DNA from: Trichomonas vaginalis G3
Lineage: Eukaryota > Parabasalia > Trichomonadida > Trichomonadidae
NCBI RefSeq assembly: GCF_026262505.1
Contig: NC_067208.1
Span: 15,881,962-15,945,961 of the forward strand
Reading direction: 5' to 3'
Length of the DNA stretch: 64,000 bases
Shown one piece after another: positions 18,373-28,302 of the stretch. The notes below the pieces were generated by a model. It ran no database searches, was not told the DNA's origin, and worked only from the letters and a program-made list of their open reading frames with translations. Made by a program: the position numbers and the translations under genes. Each line of letters starts with the position of its first letter. Position 1 is the first letter of the stretch.

Positions 18373-19427
18373 TCAGTAGATGAGTTTTGTATACTCGTTC
18401 GAATATTTATACTTAAACTCAACTCCTGTAGTTCCTGGTGTTTCAATGATGCGGATGTTACCTATTTTCATGAATAGTGGAGTTTGACCACAGCATTCGA
18501 TTTCAGGGTCGAGATAGTCAATGACACATTGTTTCCCTGTTATTCGTGAGATAACATTTTCAAGGTCCTCCTTTGTTAGAATTATTTGGTTCTTGCTTAT
18601 AAGATTTGTCAAAAAGCTTCTTATCGTCTTTGAGTAAAATTGTTTGGTATAACTGAAGAAGGTAATGTCTACGTTATCTGAAGGATTTGTTTGAACATTT
18701 GTGTAAGGATTGTCGTTGGCTTCTCTTGAAAGAATTTGGTCCAGTGGTGGATACTCTAACTTAACATCTGATGTAGCGTTAGCTTTGCACTTGAAGCTGA
18801 GTTTAAATTCACCGACTTAAAGATCTGGTTCTTTTTCTTTCAAACACTCTGAACTATAGTTCTTTATGACAATATTGTTTGTCGTTCGTGAGTCAACATT
18901 TGATGTTGGTTCAATTGGAACATTAACGGCACAGCTAAGATGGATTTGCTTCTCAATTTCATATAGATATAAAACCTTTTATATGTATGAAATGAACAAT
19001 ATACTCGACAAGGGTTTGAATGTAAAGCTAACGAATGAAAATATTGTTGAATTCACTGAGACAGGAGCTGTGTATAAAAGATGTAGAACTACTGAACAAA
19101 AGAGCTAAGGAGAAGCAGGAACATGAACAAAGGGTGGAAGCCTATAAAAATTTATGTCAATGATGGCTCAGGAGTTCAACATAAAGTATGCAGAAAGTTA
19201 TAGAGTTTATGCTCTCAAGGTGAAAAGCCTTCATTTAAGAACAGCTATTCTAACGCATATCCTCAAAAGCTAACGGATGGGAAGTGGATGATATGAATGA
19301 CAGCAAAAATATTAACAGAAATGGCGACAGAGATGCATGGAATTTGTTTACCATCAGTCAATTGAAGGTTAAACTTTAAAACAATGTTGGTCGTTCCCAT
19401 GGAATATTTTTGACTTTATGGTATTAG
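18373..19427 (-). pseudogene. Decayed Maverick minus-strand gene(s)
   Basis: The best-preserved stretch is 18373-18612 (about 79 residues, ending EFKYKYSNEYTKLIY). Coding texture on the minus strand continues to about 18850, with plus-strand texture near 18900-19400. Not recognised; the location next to the ATPase suggests virion genes. It is broken. Confidence 0.45.
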
Positions 19428-20261
19428 TCATGATATGAATCTCAAGGTATGAACGAGGAGAGATGAGAGACTTATATGCTTCCAAATTTCTTCAAAAGGT
19501 AATGTTATACCTGACTGTTTCCAAATGAGTTCAATATCATAGCGTGAGAAACCTTGAAAGATAACGAAGTCAGTTATGAGACGTTTTATGTTTAAAGCTA
19601 AAAACCTCCATGTTTGCATAAGTATTGCTACAGTTAAATGGTAATGTCTGACTTTAGTTATGATGTTAGCTAATGGTGAGTCTGGTTTTGACACTAAACC
19701 TTTTCCGGCGAAGTCGTCACAAACTAACAAAGTATTTGAAGGATATTTTTTGAAGGGGTATTTTGAAAGTTTTGACAGAATGTAGTTTGTAAGTCGTTTC
19801 ATATCGTAAACTCCTGAGTATTGACGTAAGTGGTGTTTGTCAATAATTCTTTCCATCTCCTCAGAAGTCTTTTGCATTCCTGACTGTATGAACTCTACGA
19901 TGGCATAATATTTCCTCTTACGTCGAATGTAACGTTGAAGAAATTCAATGAGTTCACTGTCTGGAACTTTAACGACAGAGGCTTGAACTTTTGACATAAA
20001 TGTTTTCGCTGTTGAATCCATAGAGTCTGAAGTTGCTGATATAATGATTTGGTCATAATATGAGTCATTTCCTAAATGTTCTGTTATGAGTATATGACGA
20101 ATGAGGTTGAATGTCTTTCCTGACCCCATCTTTCCACAATAGAAATAAACGTCATTTGAACAGAACTCATAATCTTTGCTGAAAGGAAGAATAAGAGAAC
20201 TGTTGAGCTTGTCTGTAGTTTCATTCATGTCTTCATCTACATCATGTATTAAATGCTTCAT
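19428..20261 (-). CDS. Maverick genome-packaging ATPase (FtsK/HerA, A32-like)
   Basis: 277 residues. Walker A is YCGKMGSGKT (41-50), followed by FNLIRHIL. Walker B is TLLVCDDFAG (177-186). The spacing and the DD pair match the A32-type packaging ATPases of Polintons and nucleocytoplasmic large DNA viruses. A lysine/arginine-rich stretch lies near 110-120. It would pump the element's DNA into capsids. It is transcribed divergently from the capsid-like gene at 20278, with only 16 bp between. This is one of the few long open frames left in this element. Confidence 0.8.
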   Translation of the reverse strand: MKHLIHDVDEDMNETTDKLNSSLILPFSKDYEFCSNDVYFYCGKMGSGKTFNLIRHILITEHLGNDSYYDQIIISATSDSMDSTAKTFMSKVQASVVKVPDSELIEFLQRYIRRKRKYYAIVEFIQSGMQKTSEEMERIIDKHHLRQYSGVYDMKRLTNYILSKLSKYPFKKYPSNTLLVCDDFAGKGLVSKPDSPLANIITKVRHYHLTVAILMQTWRFLALNIKRLITDFVIFQGFSRYDIELIWKQSGITLPFEEIWKHISLSSLLVHTLRFIS

Positions 20262-20277
20262 TTTATCTCCATTAAAA
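20262..20277. promoter_or_regulatory. 16-bp bidirectional Maverick promoter
   Basis: Between the ATPase and capsid-like start codons lies TTTTATCTCCATTAAAAA, overlapping the ATG edges: TTTTA and TAAAA boxes in opposite orientation, as at 420-437. Confidence 0.5.
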
Positions 20278-21141
20278 ATGCAAGTCAGAAATATTCAGAA
20301 CATAGCACCGAGTCTAACTGACAAGAGTATAAAGATATACTATGAACACGTTATGATGAAACCAACCAAAATTCAAGAAAGTCAGTATACTTATGAATAT
20401 CCAAGACACTGGGTAGAGTATGTAGGAGGTGAGAAAGCTATTGAAATCAGACAGGTTCGAAGTATTCCAGCAGGAAGAACAATATTATTGAAGAACTTTA
20501 ATGTTTTGAGGTATAATGATGAAACAAAGAAGCAAGATAGTTTTCCTGTTGCTGTGTATGTGAACTTAGATACAGGAGATGACATGAAAGTTTTTAATAC
20601 AAAGCTTCAAACGGTAGTGAGAGAACAACTGACTGCGGAAGGACATCCATTACCTTCAGAAGTTACCATAGCATATAATTTTGAAACAAACTCAATAGAT
20701 TTTAAAGTCGTCTCTGCAAAGAAGTCAGGTTTTACATTTAATGAAGCAGATGTATATTCGAATGAAAACTTCAAAGCTATTGCATGGTTAGATAATAACG
20801 ATTGCTTTAAGAAAATATTTAAATTCAGTGACTCAAAGATGTCAATAGATGACCTTCGTGGAATGTTACCATCGACGTTTACAGTAGAAGGTTCAGCAGG
20901 ATTGCTTACAAGATTGTCAATTGGTGGTATTTGGTCTCGTGAGAACATTGTTATAAAATCCAGTATAAGTGAATTTGCTGAAGAATCAATATTATGTCTT
21001 TCAAACTACATGTATTGCGCCGCCGAAGCATTTAGTATAACAAACTTTGTCAGTAAGTTTAACATAAGACTTGTCGAACCTTCTTCAATGAAAGATGTTG
21101 TGCTACTAAAGATGGAAAGGATGGACTCATTATTGAGATGA
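20278..21141 (+). CDS. Maverick minor capsid (penton-like) protein
   Basis: 287 residues from the ATG at 20278. It is similar along its length to the protein at 438-1286 (YEYPRHWVEYVGG versus the YPLRW region; DETKKQDSFPVAVYVNLDTG; the ESILCLSNYMY closing segment), yet clearly diverged, so the two Mavericks belong to different families. It is beta-rich and lacks membrane segments. The penton assignment is inference from size, pairing with the ATPase and family knowledge. Confidence 0.55.
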   Translation: MQVRNIQNIAPSLTDKSIKIYYEHVMMKPTKIQESQYTYEYPRHWVEYVGGEKAIEIRQVRSIPAGRTILLKNFNVLRYNDETKKQDSFPVAVYVNLDTGDDMKVFNTKLQTVVREQLTAEGHPLPSEVTIAYNFETNSIDFKVVSAKKSGFTFNEADVYSNENFKAIAWLDNNDCFKKIFKFSDSKMSIDDLRGMLPSTFTVEGSAGLLTRLSIGGIWSRENIVIKSSISEFAEESILCLSNYMYCAAEAFSITNFVSKFNIRLVEPSSMKDVVLLKMERMDSLLR

Positions 21142-21681
21142 TTTTAATAGCATATTAAATGAGCTTGTTCTTGAAGGTCATTCATGATGAAATAACTGTT
21201 GTAGAAGATGTTAGCAATTGTTCAGACATTTTAAGCGTATAGATGATATAAGAAATAAGTTAGATAGACGCAAAGCGGTGAGGGCGAAGCCCGTGAGAAC
21301 GTTTATGTGTTTCATTGACTTTCTCCAGTAACGAGAACTTTTATGAGATAAATTTGAAGAGAGATGATTTTAATATGGTGTAAATGGTAGCTTGGCAGCT
21401 TTAGGCGCAATGGGAACAAAAGCATTAGCATTTGGAGCAAAAGCACTTGGAGCTTATGACGCAGTAAATAAAATGAGTGGAGGAAGGGTTTCGAAGACAT
21501 TAGATGCAAATAAAGGGAAGATTGGAGGCTGGGTTGCAAAGAATTAAGATTAAATAAAATAGGGCTCATAAATAAATAAAGCATCCAATTTGGTTGCGAC
21601 TGAGTCAGAAAATGCTTTAGGAAAGGACGATGAGTTTGCAAAACACGCAAAAGACTTTAATGACCAGATGAAAGTGAAACA
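21142..21681 (+). pseudogene. Decayed Maverick small structural genes
   Basis: Short plus-strand remnants. About 21385-21545 codes in places for a Gly/Ala-rich hydrophobic segment typical of capsid-associated membrane or pVI-like peptides. Mini-hairpins CGCaaaGCG and GGGCgaaGCCC lie at 21268-21290. Broken. Confidence 0.4.
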
Positions 21682-21912
21682 ATGCATTTAAATAGAGTCG
21701 ATGGAACTAAAGAAAATGTTTCTTCTCCACCAGCGGTTTATCCATACGGACCTTATGGAATGTATGGAAACCCTTATGAACGACCATTTGACCCATTGAC
21801 TGGTGGAAGTAATTGGTATCATTATGGACGAAGAAGAAAGACAGTCAAGTTGGAGACAGACGTGAAGAAAGCAACTAAAAAGAAACCAAGGAAGAGAGTT
21901 ATAAAGCAATGA
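21682..21912 (+). CDS. Maverick Tyr/Pro-rich basic protein
   Basis: 76 residues. The N-terminal half is rich in Pro, Tyr and Gly (VYPYGPYGMYGNPYERPFDP). The C-terminal half is strongly basic (RRRK, KKATKKKPRKRVIK). It could be a DNA-binding core or capsid-associated protein, but this is only inference. It ends 20 bp before the AGGTGA palindrome cluster. The same 3' context (ATAAAGCAATGAATTCAA) follows the gene at 61946, inverted. Confidence 0.45.
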   Translation: MHLNRVDGTKENVSSPPAVYPYGPYGMYGNPYERPFDPLTGGSNWYHYGRRRKTVKLETDVKKATKKKPRKRVIKQ

Positions 21913-21933
21913 ATTCAACAGGGTGAAAAAACA

Positions 21934-21947
21934 GGTGAGATCTCACC
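21934..21947. terminator. Palindrome GGTGAGATCTCACC, third perfect copy
   Basis: Located just after the gene ending at 21912 and followed by sequence that matches, inverted, the junction at 61830-61920 of the right Maverick. The conserved junction in two elements supports a function. Confidence 0.5.
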
Positions 21948-21959
21948 ACTTCACCTAAA

Positions 21960-22524
21960 TTTATTTTTGTGCTATGTTTTCATACGTGTGAGGGTGGTGA
22001 TATCATTAATTTTTAAGTTTATTTTTTATTTTATTTTTATTTTAATTTTTATATAAATGACAGAACAAAAGCAACTCATACAAATCGAAAAATATAACAA
22101 ACATACATTTAAACATTTATTTCTTCCTTCCTGAGTATAACATGTTCTTTACACTTCATCCTAGACCAGTTGACTATACATTGACTGTGTATAAAGATTG
22201 TCATGGTAGTTTTATAAAAACTTATGATGATGAAGTAAGTTAACAAGACTATGCATTTCAAAACTTGAGAACTTTATGACTTCAAGTATGACTACAATAA
22301 GTTAACATTGACGATGAAGATATAGAAGAAAATTTATGAGAACGTTTATTTTTTTTTCATTAGTGAGTTCGTTGGTGAAATGTTTGGCGGTTTTGTAAAT
22401 ATTTAAGGTTAAGTTAGTGTTGTCGTTTGTGTTGTAAAATTACGTTAACGGTTTTGTAAAGTGTCAATTCACTATAATGGGTAGTAGGTGCGGAGTGCCA
22501 CAGTACCCAACTAACCATACTAAC
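21960..22524. other. Maverick terminal region with a gene remnant
   Basis: It holds an AT-rich leader (22010-22055), remains of a gene starting near 22057, and the terminal inverted repeat region (about 22440-22524) with GTGCGGAGTGCCACAGTACC and the tip ATACTAAC. The counterpart at 61101-61356 is inverted. Confidence 0.6.
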
Positions 22525-22530
22525 TAACGT

Positions 22531-23010
22531 TTGAAATTACAACAAATTGATGTATCTTATAGAGAAGTACGCAGATACTTCAAAGAAAATCATTTCACAA
22601 GAACGCGATTAGAGCATGCCGGGCCAGAAACAGCAGTAAGATATTGGGCGCTTTCACCCAATCTTATCTGGCACGCAGATGTTCATTATTTTAGGGGTGT
22701 TCGTGCCAGTATATTTATGGCATATCGACGATTTTAGCCGCAAAGTCCTAGCGTGTATACAAATACCAGATATGCTGTCAGACGACAGCGAACGTTGCGG
22801 CTTCCGCCTTCATTGATATGGCGCCCCTTATTGTTTCTGGACCGACAACGGTTCATAAAATAGGGGCGCCTTTCAAGATCTGATCTTTTGGGGCGTCCAA
22901 TGGCGGCATACAGACTCTCATTCTCCCTACCAAAATGGGAAGATTGAGAGATTCTGCCGACATTGGAGCGCTGCCAAAGCATTCAGGCTATTCCTGCCTT
23001 TATTGGGGAT
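22531..23010 (+). mobile_element. Fossil rve-type (DDE) integrase of another element
   Basis: The base composition is more GC-rich than the surroundings. Translated stretches show integrase-core character: HADVHYF, then IDDFSRKVLA, then a TDNG region, then a NGKIERF region. These are the hallmark blocks around the three catalytic acids of retroviral-type integrases. It is broken several times, and no terminal repeats were found. The decayed Maverick ends at its 5' edge, so the Maverick probably inserted here. Family (Ginger/IS3-like transposon or LTR kin) undetermined. Confidence 0.6.
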
Positions 23011-23541
23011 ACAATAATAAACACCGTATGAAGATCTCCTAATTAATCCATTAACTGGAACAAATTACAGCCAAATCAAATGTACGCTGAAACCGAAATA
23101 CACAAATGCAGATACGAGTAAAGGTGTGCAAATTAGGGATACAGATACAGGCATGACCGCTGTTGACACATTCACAGCGTAATAATAAACATAATTTTTT
23201 AATTTCATTTTTAACAAGTTTTTTTAATGTATGTAATGAATAATTCATTAGAATAGATAATGCACATTGTAACAGAATAGAACAATCACCAAATTTTTTT
23301 GAAATTAAAAAATAAAAGTAAAGTATAAAGTAATCTAACCAAAAAAGATATTTAAAAGAATTTTGGAAAAAACAGAATAAGGTAATGATTATTTTTTAGA
23401 TACACAATCGATGTACTGAAGTAATAATCCGGTAAATATGATTGAGATTAGGAGTATTAGTATTATTTTACAAGTAGCTAAAAGAATAAAACTATAATAT
23501 AAAATAAATGAAGTTTAATGAAACAATAAAAGTAAATGAAA
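23011..23541. other. AT-rich spacer between two element remnants
   Basis: No gene is visible; A/T-rich sequence with short repeats. It may be the tail of the integrase-bearing element. Confidence 0.5.
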
Positions 23542-23680
23542 GGGACAGACTAGCCCATTGTCACTTTTTAATTTAGCCAATGAACGCTTATGGAGTGGAG
23601 TTTTTGGGTAAAATCTGATTTGCTTATAAATGAAATAAAATCAAAGAAACCATATTGGCATTATATTATGCAAAAATAAA

Positions 23681-23880
23681 TGATCTACTTAGTACTTTTA
23701 AAGTTAATTTCAGAAAAAATTTGACACAATGGTATCCGCACATACAAGTGGTGTACAAACAAATATAAGTTGGTTTAAACATATATTGCTATATCTCATG
23801 ATCTTACTTAGTACTTTTAAAGTTAATTTCAGAAAAAAATTTGACAAATGGTAACCGCACATACAAGTGGTGTACAACCA
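23681..23880 (+). repeat. Two direct repeats of about 85 bp, 118 bp apart
   Basis: TTAGTACTTTTAAAGTTAAT and CCGCACATACAAGTGGTGTA occur in both copies, with a few substitutions. They lie in the 5' non-coding part of the MULE-like transposon. Confidence 0.8.
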
Positions 23881-24170
23881 AAATTTCATATCCCTAGTTT
23901 TACATTTATGTTTAGTTTTATTTCACCTAATTTTCAAAGATCATAATTGATTAGATGGCCAAGCTATTCAAAACACGACCAAGCTTATCAAAATAAGACA
24001 ATATATTCAAAATTCTTTATTCTTTCAAATCATTTCATTTAATGCAGATCCAAGATCACGAACTCACATATATCGAGTTGCTTAGTATGGAGTGCAACAA
24101 GAAATACAAGCAGGTTGTAGTTATTCATATAAACTAGGAAAGAAAAAAATCAAATCAAATTTAATTGTAA

Positions 24171-25476
24171 GTGGCGAATTGTCCATGTCGCTTCCTTGTT
24201 GATACACTTCCCGATGACAAGTACCACATACGAAATGTATTAACACCCACAATCATTCTGCCCCTTTTCCAAACAAATCACACAAATTACATCATATTTT
24301 ATAGATCTTATTTAACAAGATATTTTGAATCAAATCAAGACCGTGTTTACGCACAATTAAGGTGTTTCAAAGATCTTAATATCCCATTTGATAGTGGGAT
24401 CATTCCGGAAATGTTTCAACAATCTACAGATGCTTTAAAAAAGTTTTCTAAACGCCTTCATTGCAATCAATACCCGTTTCTCAGCGGATGATGTTACATC
24501 TCTTGCAATTTTTGTCGAATGGTTAAGAGTCATTCTCCAGATGATCTCATCGAGTTTATTCATGAGCCAGATCGTATGATTTTCTATTACGCCCATTCGA
24601 AGCAATGCTTTTTCACATCAAATACAAACTTATCACATTGATTCCACTTATAAGCTCTTGCGCTCTCGCATACCATTTTATGCCGTCACTGGCAAATTCG
24701 CGGAATCAATTGTTTTTCCGTTTTTGTATTTTTTCGTTTGGCCCGACACAAGTGAAAATATACAAGTTTGTCTCACAGCATATTTTGGCTCCATCAATCG
24801 CGAACCATCTTATTTTTCAATGGACTGCGCACCTCAAATCACAAATGCTGTTGAAACAGCCATCCCCTTATGCCAGATCATTTGGTGTGGTGTTCATGTG
24901 TTGGCGCGCTGTCATGAGAAAGGCTGAAAAGTTTCAAGATCGTTCCAACTCGAAAACTTTCTATAACTTAATGAAGTTATTGGTCTTTGGTTCTGAAGAG
25001 GAAGAAATTGATCCTGATGAAGTTTACAACAATTTAGAAGAAATTTTAAATGAGGAACTGCTGCCCGTGAATACTTTGACCGACAGTGGCGCCATCATCT
25101 TGACAGGTGGATGCTTCGCTATAGAAATGAAGGAGATGGAACAAACAACATCTCAGAATCACATTTCAAGGTTTTGAAGCACCAGTACTTCCCAGAAAGG
25201 CGAAATCTTCGACTCGATGAACTTGTCATCGAGTTATATTCCAGTGTTGTTCCTTCATTCCTGATTAAGTTGCAAATTAAAGGTCTGGATTCAGAGAGAA
25301 GTGTTAAAGTTATCAAAAAAGTCACAAGAGATTTCGAAGAAATGACACAATTTAAAAAAGTCGAATGCATCAGTATGCTTGAAGCTGTTCAGAAAGGTCT
25401 GAAAAATGATACACTTGATCCCAACATTGTTTACTCAACATTAAAAATATTATTGCAAAGAAAACATTTGATTTAA
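24171..25476 (+). pseudogene. MULE-type transposase, broken
   Basis: Open stretches lie at 24171-24491, 24658-24927, 24605-25177 (another frame) and 25111-25476, so the gene has at least two frameshifts. Recognisable blocks: FSMDCAPQITNAVETAIP followed by CGVHVLARCHEK (about 24819-24927), the second catalytic Asp with the C-x2-H motif of Mutator-like transposases; and DGTNNISESHFKVLKHQYF (about 25130-25190), the TNN-E-S...LK block carrying the last catalytic acid. The C-terminus is helical and ends at a clean stop before the right TIR. Confidence 0.65.
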
Positions 25477-25744
25477 TAAACATTTAATTTATTATAATTA
25501 ATTTTTTATTACAGTATAGTAAAAAATGCTATAAATAAATTATTATATTTTATTAAAATGTGACTTTTAATAGTAAGTGAATAAAATAAATCAGGAATTG
25601 GGAAAGAAATAAGGTTAATTAAAAATAATGAAAATTACAAGTTTAAGGTTAATAAAAAAGTGACAATGGGCGAGTTTGTCCCCCACTCAAAGTTAAATAA
25701 ATAATAAAGATTTTTATTTTATATCAGTATTGAGAAGAAGTAAC

Positions 25745-26155
25745 AGCTGATACTTGGTAGACAACTTCTTTATATCTAGAAAATTCTATCTTGCCTTTTA
25801 TTTTTTTCTCGCTGTGAAACGTATTCGGTCATTTTTTTAAAAATTAATTTTTTGTTAGAGATAAGAGCTAAAACTCGGTAAACAACTTCTTTATGTCTAG
25901 AAAATTCTATCTTGCCTTTTATTTTTTTCTCGCTGTGAAACGTATTCGGTCATTTTTTTAAAAATTAATTTTTTGTTAGAGATAAGAGCTAAAACTCGGT
26001 AAACAACTTCTTTATGTCTAGAAAATTCTATCTTGCCTTTTATTTTTTTCTCGCTGTGAAACGTATTCGGTCATTTTTTTAAAAATTAATTTTTTGTTAG
26101 AGATAAGAGCTAAAACTCGGTAAACAACTTCTTTATGTCTAGAAAATTCTATCTT
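25745..26155 (-). repeat. 121-bp satellite array, right, outer 3 copies
   Basis: The same unit as 7640-9648 but inverted (CGTATTCGGTCATTTTTT instead of the left-hand ACCGAATACG). All three copies are of the GGTCAT type. The first bases (25745-25790) are diverged, marking the array edge. The array is split by the hairpin element inserted at 26156. Confidence 0.9.
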
Positions 26156-26570
26156 GTTGCATGCTAAGTTCGGTCAACGATAGGAATTGAGGGGAAATTA
26201 ATCGTCGAGGAAGTACGATTATGTAAAGTAAAAAATGTTGTGGGATTTTTAATATTGTATATAATTTTATAATAAAATTTTTGTGAGACATTTTAAGAAG
26301 CACATATAATTTTTTGAATTTAAAAATTAAAGTAGTGTTGAATGAATTTAGTGATTAATTTAATACGGATATTTCTCAAAATTAATCAAAATAGGTTTTC
26401 AGAGAACTTTTGAGATATCTTTTCAAAATGTCTTTTTGAAAATATATAAGTATTATATCAAATTGAAAAAAGGTATTTATCAAAATTCTAAATTCTTAAT
26501 AAAAAATAACTTTTCAGAGGATTGTGATTTGAAAGCATGAGTAATAGTAAAAAATATCTACGATTTTAAT

Positions 26571-27875
26571 GAGGGAATTGTTCCTTATGAGGTATACATT
26601 ATAACTATATACCTCATAAGGAACAATTCCTCTTGATAGCTGGGAAACTTTCTCTGAATAACTTATCATTTGGAGAAAGTTTCCCAGCTATCTATTAGAA
26701 ACTAAAGGCTGTGAGGCACTAATATATAATCAGTGCCTCATAGCCTTTAGTTTCTTATTAAAAACGAGAAAACTTGTTCGAAATGATAAACAATTTCGAA
26801 CAAGTTTTCTCGTTTAAGGAGGGAATTGTTCCTTATGAGGTATACAGTATGAATATATACCTCATAAGGAACAATTCCCTCTTGATAGCTGGAAACTTTC
26901 CTGATAACTTATCATTTGGACAGGAAAAGTGACACTTTACATGGCAAAAAATAGAGCCTTACTTTTGAGATACTTGAGATTGAAACTGAATTTATGAGGC
27001 GGTGATCTTGAATCACTACCTCATAAGGTTCAGTTTCATATAAAATTTGTTGCAATTTGTTATTCTTTTGCAATTATTTCTTATAAGATTTTACATCTTT
27101 TAGCGGGGAATGTTTGTTATCATGTATATATTATAAATATCTACACGATAACGAACATTCCTCGCTAAATTGCTGAGAAACTTTGAGGAAATGTCGAACA
27201 ATTTCCTCAAATTTTCTCAGATTTATATAGATCACTAGAGTCCCCTAGGCACTGATTCTGGTTCAGTACCTAGGAGGCTCTAGTTCTCTAACGAACTGAT
27301 AAAATGTTTTTAAATTTTTGGATATTGCTACCTGTGAAGCACTGACTTCAAAGTCAGTACCTCACAGGTAGCAATTACATTGAAAGATGGGAGAAACTTT
27401 CTCCGAATGTTAAACATTCGGACAAAGTTTCTCACATTTGTAGTGGAGATGGAAGGCTTTGAGGTATATTGTATTAATATATACCCCAAAGCCTTCCATC
27501 TCCACTTGAAAGTGTCCAAACTTTGGGTTAATACTTTGCAATTAACCCAAAGTTTGGACACTTTCTAGAAGGAATTGAGGGTAAGAGATATACATTCATA
27601 TGGTATATCTCTTACCCTCCAATTCCTTCTTAAAAATGGGAGAAACTTTGTCCGAATGTTAAACTATTCGGCAAAGTTTCTCCATTTTTTGAAGGAATTG
27701 GAGGCTATGAGATACTGATGCAATGTCAGTAACTCATGGCTTCCAATTCCTTCCTAAAACTCATAAAAGTGGACATTACATGCATATAAAATTTGACATG
27801 TAAAGTCCACTTTTTGTGAGCGGGGATTTGACGGAGTCAAATCCCCTTTTTCGTTTACGAGAAAGCCAAATTCTC
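26571..27875. repeat. Array of about 20 consecutive hairpins, two alternating classes
   Basis: Hairpins at 26571-26632, 26635-26692, 26697-26755, 26762-26815, 26819-26881, 26885-26927 (damaged), 26981-27038, about 27043-27080 (weak), 27101-27167, 27173-27220, 27234-27284, 27324-27375, 27387-27437, 27443-27505, 27508-27565, 27567-27630, 27632-27689, 27691-27753, 27760-27820, 27822-27846 and 27859-27875. Stems are mostly 20-28 bp with 3-18 nt loops. Class A has GAGGTATA or CACTGA near the loop; class B has AAACTTT-type stems, often with GAATGTTAAACATTC-like loops. A and B alternate almost without exception. Stem sequences differ from hairpin to hairpin while each stays self-complementary. Confidence 0.9.
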
Positions 27876-27882
27876 TCAAAAA

Positions 27883-28032
27883 GTTAAGGGTGCCTTATAA
27901 CGATAATGTAAACATCACAAAATTAACCTTATTAGAACTCGAATGAATGGATTATCCAGATTCTAGTTCTCAATATAATAGCCTTAAAAGTGCTTTTCTG
28001 AGGGTGGTTTATCGTCTATAGGGCACCCTTAA
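27883..28032. repeat. Long terminal hairpin of the array
   Basis: TTAAGGGTGCCTTATA (from 27883) pairs with TATAGGGCACCCTTAA (to 28032) with small mismatches. A smaller hairpin (AGAACTCGAAT...ATTCTAGTTCT) is nested in the loop. It closes the hairpin series. Confidence 0.7.
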
Positions 28033-28302
28033 GTAGGACCAATTTTTTATAAAAAAATCCAATTCCATTATGAATGTTAATTAATTTATATAATTATTGA
28101 ATAAAAATTTTCTTTGAGATTATGAAAGTTCTTTGAAAAGTTATTTTTTCTCATTTTTAAATATTGTATTAGCCTATTTATTTATAATCCAAATTAAATA
28201 ACTTTAAATTCAATATTTAAAGAATAATTTTGAAGGAATTGAGTTACTTCCCCCGACGATAAAATTGAGAGGTTTACATTTTGACCGAACTTAGCATGCA
28301 AC

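Larger units (their letters stand above)
9649..22524. mobile_element. Decayed Maverick/Polinton inside the giant element
   Basis: It contains KilA-N and GIY-YIG-type genes, a collagen-like gene, a packaging ATPase and a minor-capsid-like gene. It ends at about 22524 with ATACTAAC, preceded by GAGTGCCACAGTACCC. Read inverted, this matches the start of the inner right-hand Maverick at 61101 (GTTAGTAT, then GTACTGTGGCACT). The left terminus is not visible, because the array abuts its first gene. The element is broken in many places, at least a dozen, mostly between 12125 and 19400, so it is old. No integrase or DNA polymerase is recognisable. Confidence 0.85.
23542..25682 (+). mobile_element. 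MULE-like DNA transposon with about 30-bp TIRs
   Basis: The left end GGGACAGACTAGCCCATTGT continues CACTTTTTA. The right end is its inverse (25655-25682, AAGTGACAATGGGCGAGTTT then GTCCC), with a few mismatches. Between them lies a plus-strand transposase remnant at about 24171-25476. No convincing target duplication is visible next to the ends. An internal direct duplication of about 85 bp occurs at 23681 and 23799. The subterminal TGTCACTTTTT matches the host initiator type. Confidence 0.7.
26156..28302. mobile_element. TIR element carrying a hairpin array, 2147 bp, non-coding
   Basis: The ends are perfect 22-bp inverted repeats beginning GTTGCATGCTAAGTTCGGTC, with imperfect similarity for about 40 bp more (TCGTCGnGGnAAGTA). 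It sits inside one satellite unit. ATCTT is duplicated at 26151-26155 and 28304-28308 (one extra A on the right), giving a likely 5-bp target duplication. No coding frame is convincing. The core, 26571-28032, is an end-to-end series of hairpins, listed separately. Superfamily unknown. Confidence 0.8.

Noticed and set aside
23542-25682. Target duplication of the MULE-like transposon
   Set aside because: I looked for 8-10 bp repeats next to the ends and found only vague similarity (AAAGTAAAT and AAAGTTAAAT, not adjacent).
27328-27568. Open frames on both strands within the hairpin array
   Set aside because: The two strands mirror each other because the DNA is palindromic; there is no protein character.
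26571-27875. Integron attC array or tRNA cluster
   Set aside because: No integrase-type core sites, no cassette genes, and none of the hairpins has tRNA-like features.
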